A DNA stretch of 64,000 nucleotides, taken from Selenomonas sp963528755 (GTDB taxonomy: Bacteria; Bacillota; Negativicutes; Selenomonadales; Selenomonadaceae). Location of the stretch: contig NZ_CAURXA010000005.1 of NCBI RefSeq assembly GCF_963528755.1, positions 1 to 64,000 of the forward strand. The letters are read 5' to 3'. Below are positions 33,703 to 41,332 of this stretch, piece by piece. The notes under the pieces were generated by a model. The model saw only the letters and a program-made list of their open reading frames with translations. It was not told the DNA's origin and ran no database searches. The number at the start of each line of letters is the position of its first letter. The first letter of the stretch is position 1. A program made the position numbers and the translations under genes.

Positions 33703-35370
33703 GTGTTTCGTATCAGCAGTCAAAAATCTACAGGCAAGAGCAAGGCGGAGAGCTTTCTCAAGGGAACTTTGATCTTGACGGTGGCAAGCTTCGTCGTGAA
33801 GGTCATCGGTTCCTTAAACTGGATTTTCGTTTCGCGCATCTTGGGCGGCGAGGGCATCGGGCTTTATCAGATGGCTTTCCCGATTTATTTTTTCGCCATG
33901 AGCATTTCGCAGGCGGGCGTGCCTGTCGCCATATCGATCATCACGGCGGAGCGCGTCGCCTTGAAGGACGTTTTCGGCGCACGGCGCATATTCCGCATAT
34001 CCATGACCTTGATGGTTTTTACGGGGCTTTTGTTTTCCCTTTTGACATACTTTGGAGCAGGCTGGCTCATCGAGTGGCAGTTCATTCGTGATCCGCGCGC
34101 CTATATGGCAGTCGTGGCGCTCTCGCCGACGATTTTCTTCGTGACCTTGCTCGCGAGCTCGCGCGGCTATCTGCAAGGCTGGCAGCGCATGACGCCGACG
34201 GCGGTCTCGCAGATCGTCGAGCAGATCTTCCGCGTGCTCACGATGGTGCTCTTCGCGAGTCTTCTCCTGCCGATGGGACTCGACTATGCGGCGGCTGGCG
34301 CGAGCCTCGGCGCGTTTGCCGGCGCTATCGGCGGACTTCTCGTGCTCGTCTACTATCATTGGAAGCTGGACAAGGACATTGAGCGTGAGTACGGCCCGAA
34401 TCTTGCGCCGCCGCCGGGGGAAGCGCCAGCGCCTCTCGGGGCGATCGTCCGACGCATCTTTTCGCTCGCCCTGCCCGTGTCGGCGGCGAGCATCATGCTG
34501 CCGATCGTGTCGAACCTCGACCTTTTGATCGTGCCGCAGCGTCTTGAGGTCGCGGGCTATACGGTGCCGCAGGCGACGGAACTGTTCGGCTATCTCACGG
34601 GCATGGCGGTGCCGCTCGTCAATCTCGCGACAATCCTCACGGCGTCCTTGGCGGTGAGCATCGTGCCGGCGATTTCGGAGGCGCGAGCCTTGAAGGACAC
34701 GCAGCGCGTCTACAATCAAACGGCAGCCGCCGTGCGCATATCGAATTTCGTTTGCTTCCCTGCATTCGTCGTCGTGTTCGTGCTCGCGACGCCAATCTCG
34801 ACGCTCATTTACAATGCGCCAGGCGCGGGTCCCGCCGTGCTCGTCTCGTCGTTTTCCATCGTGCTCCTTGGCCTGCATCAGGTGTCGACGGCGGTTCTGC
34901 AAGGACTCGGGCATCCGAAGATTCCGATGATCAACATGATTCTTGCCGCTGCTGTCAAGGTCGCCCTCAACTGGATCTTGACGGCGGTCCCTTGGCTCGG
35001 GATCATGGGTGCGGCTTGGGCGACGGCGGCGGATATGGGGGTTGCCGCTGTCATCAACCTTTACTTCATCTGGCGTTATATCGGCTATCGCATGGAGCTG
35101 CTGCAGCTCTTTAAGACGATGGCGGCGGCTGCCTTCATGGCGGGCGCTGTGTATCTCTTCTACAGCTTTGTCATGAATACGCTCGCCGTCAATGCCGTGG
35201 CGACCTTCGGCTCGGTGTTCGTCGGCGTCATCGTCTACGTCGCGGCGCTGATTCTCGTGCGCGGACTGCTGGAAGAGGATATGGCGCGCATTCCGTTCAT
35301 CGGCTCTTTGAGCATTCGTTTTTTGCGCCGCATTGGCATTTTCCGCAGCGTTGAGGGGGCGAAGGGATGA
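33703..35370 (+). CDS. Polysaccharide/lipid flippase, SpoVB/YabM-like (MOP superfamily)
   Basis: A 555-residue membrane protein with about 14 transmembrane helices. The N-terminus KAESFLKGTLILTVASFVVKVIGSLNWIFVSRILGGEGIGLYQMAFP is divided by charged residues as in SpoVB/YabM/MurJ-type lipid-linked oligosaccharide flippases. It probably moves a lipid-linked glycan across the inner membrane. The position after mfd matches Bacillus yabM. The start is GTG 33703 with a weak ribosome site (TTAGGCG); the membrane part begins about 20 residues in. The stop overlaps the lipid kinase start by four bases. Confidence 0.88.
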   Translation: MFRISSQKSTGKSKAESFLKGTLILTVASFVVKVIGSLNWIFVSRILGGEGIGLYQMAFPIYFFAMSISQAGVPVAISIITAERVALKDVFGARRIFRISMTLMVFTGLLFSLLTYFGAGWLIEWQFIRDPRAYMAVVALSPTIFFVTLLASSRGYLQGWQRMTPTAVSQIVEQIFRVLTMVLFASLLLPMGLDYAAAGASLGAFAGAIGGLLVLVYYHWKLDKDIEREYGPNLAPPPGEAPAPLGAIVRRIFSLALPVSAASIMLPIVSNLDLLIVPQRLEVAGYTVPQATELFGYLTGMAVPLVNLATILTASLAVSIVPAISEARALKDTQRVYNQTAAAVRISNFVCFPAFVVVFVLATPISTLIYNAPGAGPAVLVSSFSIVLLGLHQVSTAVLQGLGHPKIPMINMILAAAVKVALNWILTAVPWLGIMGAAWATAADMGVAAVINLYFIWRYIGYRMELLQLFKTMAAAAFMAGAVYLFYSFVMNTLAVNAVATFGSVFVGVIVYVAALILVRGLLEEDMARIPFIGSLSIRFLRRIGIFRSVEGAKG

Positions 35371-36239
35371 GAAAGTTTCTGCTGGTCTATAATCCTGTCT
35401 CGGGCAATGCATCGTTCAAGCAGCGGCTCGATGAGATGATCTGGCGCTTCCAGACACTCGGCTGCATGCTTATCCTCTACCGCACGGATCGCGAGCTTAC
35501 GAATCTTGCGCTCTATGTGCGGGAATCTGAGGCTGAGGGTGTGCTTGTCGCGGGCGGCGATGGCACAGTGCATGAAGTCGTCAACGTAATCGTGCGCGAA
35601 AAACTTGCAGTTCCCCTCGCGATCATCGGCAGCGGCACGTCGAACGATTTTGCGACGTATCTCGGTCTTGCAGATGGCTTGGAAGCGTATATCGAGCGCA
35701 TCCTCGCGCACAAGACGATGCGCGTTGATCTCGGGCGCATCAGGGAAGAATACTTCATCAACGTCGCGAGCGCCGGCGTCATGACAAATATCGCACATGA
35801 GGTCGATGTGCGGCTGAAGAATACGCTGGGCAAGATGGCGTACTACCTGAAGGGCATCAGCGAACTGCCGAAGTTCCGTTCGGTGAAGTTTTCCATCGAG
35901 GCGGATGGCGAGATGCGCGAGGAAGAGGGATTCCTCTTCGTCATTGCCAACAGCGGTATCGTCGGCAGTTTCAATAACGTAGCGACGCATGCGAGCATCA
36001 ATGATGGTAAGTTTGATTTGCTGCTCGTGAAGAAGTGCAGTCTGCCGGAACTCATCGCTCTGACGGCGGAGATTGTCTCGGGCAGGGGAATCTCGGAGAA
36101 GAACGTGCTGTATCTGCAGGCAAGTGAGTTTCGCATCGCGGCGGATGCACCGCTTTTGAGTGATGTGGACGGCGAGCAGGGGCCGCCTCTTCCCATGCAC
36201 GTCGAGGTTGTACCTCGTGCGATCGAGCTTTTTATCTGA
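35367..36239 (+). CDS. YegS/BmrU-type diacylglycerol/lipid kinase
   Basis: A 290-residue soluble kinase of the DAGK catalytic family. The N-terminus YNPVSGNASFKQRL and nucleotide motif GGDGTVHEV (63-71) are diagnostic, followed by GSGTSNDFATYLGL. Members phosphorylate diacylglycerol or related lipids; the substrate here is not determined. Overlap with the flippase gene suggests a joint role in envelope lipid metabolism. Confidence 0.9.
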   Translation: MRKFLLVYNPVSGNASFKQRLDEMIWRFQTLGCMLILYRTDRELTNLALYVRESEAEGVLVAGGDGTVHEVVNVIVREKLAVPLAIIGSGTSNDFATYLGLADGLEAYIERILAHKTMRVDLGRIREEYFINVASAGVMTNIAHEVDVRLKNTLGKMAYYLKGISELPKFRSVKFSIEADGEMREEEGFLFVIANSGIVGSFNNVATHASINDGKFDLLLVKKCSLPELIALTAEIVSGRGISEKNVLYLQASEFRIAADAPLLSDVDGEQGPPLPMHVEVVPRAIELFI

Positions 36240-36310
36240 AGTTTGTGAAGCGTACATTTGCAAGGTAAATTCGCAACACGGCAGCCACTCAAAAACTCTT
36301 TACGCTCCTA

Positions 36311-36339
36311 TTGACAAAACCTCAAGGGAATGGTATCAT
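36311..36339 (+). promoter_or_regulatory. Promoter of tRNA-Leu
   Basis: TTGACA (36311-36316), a 17-bp spacer and TATCAT (36334-36339) end 22 bp before the tRNA. Confidence 0.8.
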
Positions 36340-36361
36340 TTCTTCTGTTGTTGCATCATGT

Positions 36362-36448
36362 GCCGAAGTGGCGGAATTGGCAGACGCACTTGACTCAAAA
36401 TCAAGCGTAGTTACCTACGTGCCGGTTCGAGTCCGGCCTTCGGCACCA
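36362..36448 (+). tRNA. tRNA-Leu (CAA)
   Basis: A class II tRNA with a long variable arm. The acceptor GCCGAAG (36362-36368) pairs with CTTCGGC (36438-36444), with discriminator A and encoded CCA. The anticodon loop is CTCAAAA, giving CAA. Confidence 0.96.
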
Positions 36449-36458
36449 TAGAGATTTC

Positions 36459-36495
36459 AAGGCTTCTGGGTAATTTGCTTAGAAGTCTTTTTCTA
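36459..36495 (+). terminator. Terminator after tRNA-Leu
   Basis: The stem AGGCTTCT/AGAAGTCT (with a G-T pair) is followed by TTTTTCTATTTT, just before the yabN-like gene. Confidence 0.65.
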
Positions 36496-36524
36496 TTTTA
36501 TGGTATGAGAGGAGGCAGGCATAT

Positions 36525-37220
36525 ATGAAAGACGTGGGAAGCATTACGGTCGTGGGACTTGGCCCCGGACGCTTCGGGCTTATCACGCTCGAAAGCATGG
36601 AGGCGGTGACGAGCGGGCGAAGCCTTCTCCTGCGCACGGCAGTTCATCCATCCGTGGCGGAACTTAAGAGGCGCGGCGTTCCTTTCATGAGTTATGATTC
36701 CTGGTATGAAAAAGCGCAAAGCTTCGAGGAACTTTACCATGCGATTGCGGAAGATCTAACCGCAAGGGCGCGTGCAGGCGAGGAGATCGTCTATGCCGTA
36801 CCCGGCAGTCCCTTTGTAGCGGAGCGCACGGTCATTTTTCTACGTGATTTGTGCGCGAAGGAAGGATTGGAGCTCTCTATTCTGCCGGGCATGAGCTTCG
36901 TTGAGACGCTCTACGGCAGTCTCGGCATCGATCCTGTCGAGGGTCTTATGATCCTCGATGCATCGGATGCGGAGAGCATGCCCTTCCGTTTTCCGACAGG
37001 TGTGCTCTTCACGCAGGTCTACAGCTGTGAGATTGCTTCTGAGTTGAAACTCGCCTTGATGGAGCGAATGAATGACGAGAAGGAAGTCATCTATCTGCAC
37101 AATATTGCACTGCCCGATGAATCCGTGCGCCCGATGCCGCTCTATGAAATTGATCGACAGACGGATACGGATCATCTGACGAGTCTTTTCATTCCTCACG
37201 ATAGCTTCCAGGATGATTAA
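36525..37220 (+). CDS. Tetrapyrrole-methylase domain protein, YabN/MazG N-terminal part only
   Basis: A 231-residue SAM-dependent methylase-fold protein: VVGLGPGRFGLITLE at the N-terminus, YAVPGSPFVAERTV and ILPGMSFVETLYGSLGIDP. It corresponds to the N-terminal domain of Bacillus YabN, which is normally fused to a C-terminal MazG nucleotide pyrophosphohydrolase. Here the protein ends at FIPHDSFQDD with no MazG part, and none follows before the HU gene. Position downstream of the yabM-like gene supports the orthology. Function of the lone methylase domain is unknown. Confidence 0.85.
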   Translation: MKDVGSITVVGLGPGRFGLITLESMEAVTSGRSLLLRTAVHPSVAELKRRGVPFMSYDSWYEKAQSFEELYHAIAEDLTARARAGEEIVYAVPGSPFVAERTVIFLRDLCAKEGLELSILPGMSFVETLYGSLGIDPVEGLMILDASDAESMPFRFPTGVLFTQVYSCEIASELKLALMERMNDEKEVIYLHNIALPDESVRPMPLYEIDRQTDTDHLTSLFIPHDSFQDD

Positions 37221-37340
37221 AAAAGCCTGCGAAAGGCGGTTTTTCAAGTTTTTTTGCACTTTTTTCATTGTGAGAAAGAGGATTCTAGACAACTACAGCG
37301 AATAAAAGTAGCGTAACAAATTCAAAAGGAGGCTACAAAC

Positions 37341-37619
37341 GTGAACAAAACGGAATTAGTGGCTAATGTAGCGGAAAAAGCAGGGCTGTCGAAGAAGGAT
37401 GCCGAGAAGGCTCTGAGCGCAGTCATCGAGAGCGTTGAAGAAGCTCTTGTCGAGGGCGACAAGGTTCAGCTCATCGGTTTCGGTACGTTCGAGGTCAAGG
37501 ATCGCGCTGCCCGTACCGGCCGCAATCCGCAGACGGGCAAGGAAATCAAGATTGCCGCTTCGAGGAATCCTGTTTTCAAGGCTGGCAAGGCATTGAAGGA
37601 CGCTGTCAACAACAAGTGA
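37341..37619 (+). CDS. hup: HU family DNA-binding protein
   Basis: A 92-residue histone-like protein that bends and compacts DNA as a dimer. It shows the HU signature GFGTFEVKDRAARTGRNPQTGKEI and a C-terminal FKAGKALKDAVN. The start is GTG 37341 after AAAAGGAGG, a strong ribosome site fitting an abundant protein. The gap before it (37221-37340) has a weak hairpin after the yabN-like gene and probably the hup promoter, but no clear -35/-10 pair. A terminator follows. Confidence 0.97.
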   Translation: MNKTELVANVAEKAGLSKKDAEKALSAVIESVEEALVEGDKVQLIGFGTFEVKDRAARTGRNPQTGKEIKIAASRNPVFKAGKALKDAVNNK

Positions 37620-37637
37620 GCACGGTGGCTCTCCGAG

Positions 37638-37663
37638 GGCTGGGTTTTTACCCAGCCTTTTTT
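37638..37663 (+). terminator. Terminator after hup
   Basis: The stem GGCTGGGT/ACCCAGCC with a T-loop is followed by TTTTTTCG. It is short and GC-rich, a strong terminator. Confidence 0.88.
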
Positions 37664-37697
37664 CGTAGCATTTTGCAGTTTTTGGGAGGTGGTTCGC

Positions 37698-38450
37698 ATG
37701 AATCGCGTTGTTCTTCTTACGGGCGGCACGTCGGGCATCGGCCTTGCGGCGGCGCGTCTTTTCCTGCAGGCGGGCAGCACGGTCGCTCTGGCGGGGCGCT
37801 CGGCGACGCGCGGCGAGGCGGCGCTCGCCTCGTTAGGGGCATTGGCGCTCGATGGGCGCGCCGCGTTCTTCGCCGCCGACCTGCGCCGCGCCGATGAGGC
37901 GAGGCGGCTCGTGGGTGCGGTGTGCGAACGCTTTTCGCGACTCGATGTTCTCGTGAATTCGGCAGGGATCTATTTGGAACGCGCGTTGGAGGATTTGACA
38001 GAAGAGGAATTCGAGGACGTCATGGACACGAACGTCAAGGGCACCTTTTTTACGACGCAGGCGGCGCTTGCGCCGCTCAAGGCGAGTGGCGGCAGCATTG
38101 TCAATCTTTCGTCTGACGCAGGGATTCACGGCAATTTCCTGTGCACGGCCTATTGCGCATCGAAAGGTGCCGTGACGCTCTTTACGAAATCCCTAGCCTT
38201 GGAGCTCGCGCCTTTCGGCGTGCGCGTGAACTGCGTGTGCCCCGGAGACGTCGCAACACCGATGACGGAGGCGCAGCTGCAGGATGCTCCTGACCGCGAA
38301 GAGACTCTGCGGCAGATGTCAGGCGTCTATCCGCTCGGTCGTATCGCGCGGGCGGAAGAAGTCGCCGATATTATTTTTTTTCTGGCCTCCGATGCCGCTT
38401 CCTTCGTGACGGGCGCGGCGTGGAGCGTAGACGGCGGTCTTACGGCTTGA
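37698..38450 (+). CDS. Short-chain dehydrogenase/reductase (SDR)
   Basis: A 250-residue classical SDR. It has the Rossmann motif TGGTSGIG (8-15), the NSAG motif and the catalytic YxxxK (Tyr152, Lys156) preceded by a serine region (NLSSDAG). The C-terminus SFVTGAAWSVDGGLTA is typical of the FabG-like group. NAD(P) and substrate preference cannot be read from sequence. ATG 37698 follows GGGAGG, and an upstream in-frame GTG is less likely. Confidence 0.9.
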   Translation: MNRVVLLTGGTSGIGLAAARLFLQAGSTVALAGRSATRGEAALASLGALALDGRAAFFAADLRRADEARRLVGAVCERFSRLDVLVNSAGIYLERALEDLTEEEFEDVMDTNVKGTFFTTQAALAPLKASGGSIVNLSSDAGIHGNFLCTAYCASKGAVTLFTKSLALELAPFGVRVNCVCPGDVATPMTEAQLQDAPDREETLRQMSGVYPLGRIARAEEVADIIFFLASDAASFVTGAAWSVDGGLTA

Positions 38451-38572
38451 GGAGGAAGGCGACAGCGAACGTCTGTTTCGTTGTATCTGCTCCTTGCTTG
38501 TGCTAAAATAGAGGGCATGACAAAGGAGAATTGTTTGATTATTTCATTTTCAAGAGTGAGGGAAGGTCGGTC

Positions 38573-39703
38573 ATGGCAGCTCGCAGCTATCTGATCGTAG
38601 CGGCGTCGATCGGCTCGGGACACATGAAGGCGGCGGAAGCCTTGGCAGCGGCTCTTTTGCGGGCGGAGCCGGAGGCGCATGTGGCGGTCGTCGACTTCAC
38701 GAAGCGTGATACGGCGTGGGTCACTTGGTTCATGAAGGCGGCCTATCTGAAGATGCTGCACTTCATGCCGAATCTTTACCAGCTTCTCTATCGCTTCACG
38801 GGGCACAGGCAGGGCGCTTCGCCCGTGCAAAAGCTCATCGCTTCGCTGACGAAGCGCAACATGCGCAGCCTCGTGCGCCTCCATGCAGCGGACACGGTGA
38901 TCTGCACGCATCCGTTTCCCGAGGGTGCGGCGTCGTGTCTTAAGAAGAGCGGCGAGGAAGATTTCTTTTTCGCCACGGTTCTTACGGACTACAGCGTGCA
39001 TCGAATGTGGTTCTATCCGGGTGTCGACGCTTTCTTCGTCGCGACGGAGAGGATGCGGCGCAGCCTCGTCAAGGAAGGCTGTGCAGCGACGGCTGTTCAT
39101 GCGACGGGCATTCCGATTCTGCCGCTTTCCTTGGCAGATTTTGACCGTGCGGCGATTTGCGAAAGGCTGGGACTCAGCGAGTCGCTTCCTACAATTCTCG
39201 TCATGGGCGGCGGGCTTGGACTCGGCGATGTGGCTCAGTCTCTTGAAAAGCTTGAGGATGTCGCAGAAAAGTTGCAGCTCCTCGTTGTTGCAGGGAAGAA
39301 CGAGCGCCTTCTTGCTTGGGTCAAAGCACATGCCGTGCACTCGCACCATGCGGTTCGCGCCTGGGGGTACACCAATGAGGTGCCCGATCTAATGGCGGTT
39401 GCAGCGCTTCTCATATCGAAGCCTGGCGCATTGACCATCAGCGAGGCATGGGCGATGGGCGTGCCGCTGATCTTGCATGAGCCTATTCCAGGACCGGAGC
39501 TTGAGAATGCGATGATTGCAAGCGAGCGCGGTACGGCGGTTTGGCTCGGCAAGGGCGAGAATCTGGCGGCTCTTGTCATGGGGTTGTTGGGGGACGCGTC
39601 GCGTCTCGCCTCCATGCGCGAGGCGGCGCTTCTCTCAAGCCGCCCCGCAGCGGCGCAGGAGATCGCACAGTTTCTGCAGACGGCAGGCGCAAGCGTCGGT
39701 TGA
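38573..39703 (+). CDS. MGDG-synthase-like glycosyltransferase (GT28)
   Basis: A 376-residue glycosyltransferase of the monogalactosyldiacylglycerol synthase/UgtP group. The N-terminal acceptor domain has AASIGSGHMKAAEAL and TVICTHPFPEG. The C-terminal UDP-sugar domain has VMGGGLGLGD and SKPGALTISEAWAMGVPLI, which are characteristic. It probably adds a sugar to diacylglycerol at the membrane. ATG 38573 follows GGGAAGG; an in-frame TTG at 38531 directly abuts AAGGAGAA and is less likely. Fits with the lipid kinase and flippase nearby as envelope-lipid genes. Confidence 0.85.
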   Translation: MAARSYLIVAASIGSGHMKAAEALAAALLRAEPEAHVAVVDFTKRDTAWVTWFMKAAYLKMLHFMPNLYQLLYRFTGHRQGASPVQKLIASLTKRNMRSLVRLHAADTVICTHPFPEGAASCLKKSGEEDFFFATVLTDYSVHRMWFYPGVDAFFVATERMRRSLVKEGCAATAVHATGIPILPLSLADFDRAAICERLGLSESLPTILVMGGGLGLGDVAQSLEKLEDVAEKLQLLVVAGKNERLLAWVKAHAVHSHHAVRAWGYTNEVPDLMAVAALLISKPGALTISEAWAMGVPLILHEPIPGPELENAMIASERGTAVWLGKGENLAALVMGLLGDASRLASMREAALLSSRPAAAQEIAQFLQTAGASVG

Positions 39704-39742
39704 CGAATATGGTTTTTACGATTTCGGGCGAGGGTGGTTTTT

Positions 39743-40189
39743 GTGGCAGTATCGAAATTGGAAAAGGACGCGAATGGCGCGTTTCTCTGTCCGCAGTGCG
39801 GTAGGCCACTTCGCACGATTGAGGGCGGTACAGTCATGATTCAGGGCGGCAAGGTGGATTTGGAAAGCGTGAAGCCGCGCTACGAATGCGACAAATGTAG
39901 GGTGTTTTACCGCGAGCTTCTGAATTCGGGTTATTACGATGTGTTTGACATGCCGAAGATCAAGGCAGTCGGCGATCTCGCGCCGACGATTCTGCGCGCT
40001 GACGCCGAGGGACACGCGCCGTGCCCTCGCTGTGGTGGGCAGCTCGACCTCGTCGAATGGCAGCCCGTTCATCTCGTGGATGGCAAGGCAGATATGGAAA
40101 ACGTCTCGTCGCACTTTCGCTGTGCGAGCTGTGATTCCATATTTCGGCGCATAGCGACGACAGAATATTTCCAGTGGGCGGAGAAGTAG
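39743..40189 (+). CDS. Double zinc-ribbon protein with internal duplication
   Basis: A 148-residue protein with four CxxC pairs: C16/C19, C49/C52, C94/C97 and C127/C130. Residues about 14-58 and 92-136 are repeats of each other, sharing the order CPxCG, a VxxxxGKxDxE segment and CxxC followed by an FR/FYR. Each module should bind one zinc. I know no function. GTG 39743 is chosen because GAGGGTGG lies just upstream. The gene sits between the glycosyltransferase and divIC. Confidence 0.75.
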   Translation: MAVSKLEKDANGAFLCPQCGRPLRTIEGGTVMIQGGKVDLESVKPRYECDKCRVFYRELLNSGYYDVFDMPKIKAVGDLAPTILRADAEGHAPCPRCGGQLDLVEWQPVHLVDGKADMENVSSHFRCASCDSIFRRIATTEYFQWAEK

Positions 40190-40268
40190 CCGCCCCAATC
40201 GCAGGAAGAAGATGCTCCGTGCAGCTGTACGGGCAGGAGAAGCGTATTGGTGTACACGGAAGGTCGTG

Positions 40269-40565
40269 ATGGAGATGGCAACGGAAAGCAAGCGCAGGGG
40301 ACACCGGCTTGACTGGTTCGTCGTCGTCATCCTTTGCGTGCTCGGGTACTTCTCCTATACGATGATTGATCAGCAGATTCACTTGAACGAGCTTGACCAC
40401 GACTGCGCGGCGGCACAGCAGCGTCTGGAAACAGCGCAGCGGGAGAATGCAGAACTTAAGGATCTCAAGGCAAAGCTCGACGATCCCGCTTACATCGAGA
40501 AGACGGCGCGCGAGGAGCTGGGTATGACGCACGAGGGCGAACTGCCGTATATTGCTAAGAAGTGA
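40269..40565 (+). CDS. divIC: Septum formation initiator DivIC/FtsB-like
   Basis: A 98-residue bitopic membrane protein: a short basic cytoplasmic N-terminus, one transmembrane helix (about residues 15-33, FVVVILCVLGYFSYTMI), then an extracytoplasmic coiled coil and the conserved DPAYIEKTAREELGM. This is the FtsB/DivIC layout; these proteins link early and late divisome parts. ATG 40269 follows GGAAGG. Its place before the S1-domain gene matches Bacillus divIC-yabR. Confidence 0.88.
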   Translation: MEMATESKRRGHRLDWFVVVILCVLGYFSYTMIDQQIHLNELDHDCAAAQQRLETAQRENAELKDLKAKLDDPAYIEKTAREELGMTHEGELPYIAKK

Positions 40566-40569
40566 GAGG

Positions 40570-40616
40570 AGGCTGCCGCATGAGTCGATGAAACTCATGC
40601 GGCAGCCTCTTTTTGT
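40570..40616 (+). terminator. Strong terminator after divIC
   Basis: A 15-16-bp perfect stem (AGGCTGCCGCATGAGT with its complement) and a short loop are followed by CTTTTTGTTTTT. Confidence 0.92.
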
Positions 40617-40642
40617 TTTTCTCGTTTCGCGCGGGGATTTTC

Positions 40643-40672
40643 TTGACAGCGCAAAAGGCGCAAGAGTATAAT
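40643..40672 (+). promoter_or_regulatory. Promoter of the S1-domain gene
   Basis: Consensus TTGACA (40643-40648), an 18-bp spacer and consensus TATAAT (40667-40672). A leader of about 85 bases precedes the TTG start at 40764. Confidence 0.85.
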
Positions 40673-40763
40673 AAGAAAGCACACTCAGCGCGGGAGAAGA
40701 CGCTGGGATGGTGGGTGCTGATGCAGTCGGTAATTCCCACAGTATAATTAAGGAGGAAATGAT

Positions 40764-41219
40764 TTGTCCATTGAAGTAGGCAGTATTGTTGAGGGTGTTG
40801 TGACGGGCATTACGAATTTCGGAGCGTTCGTCGAGCTGCCTGAGGGGAAGGTCGGTCTTGTCCATATCTCTGAGGTCGCTGACGAGTATGTGCGGGACGT
40901 CCACGATTTCCTCAAGGAGAAGGACAAGGTGAAGGTCAAGGTCTTGACGATCGACGATCGTGGTAAGATTGGTCTTTCCATCAAGCAACTGCAGGAAAAG
41001 AAGCCGATGGAGAAGAAGGTCGGCGAGGTTCCGCGCCGTCCGATGCCGCCGCGCCGCGGTGCAGGCGGGGATTTTAGGCGGCAGGGGCGCTTCGGTCCAG
41101 GCAGTGCCTCCTTTGAAGACAAGCTGTCGCGATTTCTCAAGGACAGCGATGAGAGGCTGACGGATTTGCGCCGCAAGACAGATTCCAAGCGCGGCGGTCG
41201 CGGTTCGCGCAGGGATTGA
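40764..41219 (+). CDS. yabR: S1 RNA-binding domain protein (YabR-like)
   Basis: A 151-residue protein with one N-terminal S1/OB domain (residues 1-75: VGSIVEGVVTGITNFGAFVELPEGKVGLVHISE) and a basic, Gly/Arg/Pro-rich, probably disordered tail that may add RNA affinity. Homologues bind ribosomes or RNA; the exact role is not settled. The start is TTG 40764 after AAGGAGG. Position between divIC and tilS matches Bacillus yabR. Confidence 0.9.
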   Translation: MSIEVGSIVEGVVTGITNFGAFVELPEGKVGLVHISEVADEYVRDVHDFLKEKDKVKVKVLTIDDRGKIGLSIKQLQEKKPMEKKVGEVPRRPMPPRRGAGGDFRRQGRFGPGSASFEDKLSRFLKDSDERLTDLRRKTDSKRGGRGSRRD

Positions 41220-41228
41220 TGACATGAG

Positions 41229-41258
41229 AAAAGCACTCTTACAAGGAGTGCTTTTCCT
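41229..41258 (+). terminator. Terminator after yabR
   Basis: The 10-bp stem AAAAGCACTC/GAGTGCTTTT with a 7-base loop and a trailing T-rich arm, 10 bases after the stop. Confidence 0.85.
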
Positions 41259-41332
41259 GTTTATGGTCTTGAGAGACGTACTGGGGAAGAGTCGTGCAGA
41301 GCTTGCCGGACGGCGGCAGATGGGGGAATCTC

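Noticed and set aside
33814..35412. 532-codon minus-strand frame opposite the flippase gene
   Set aside because: Rich in His, Arg and Asp as expected for antisense of a GC-rich membrane-protein gene; no start signal; the plus strand has clear transmembrane structure and family motifs.
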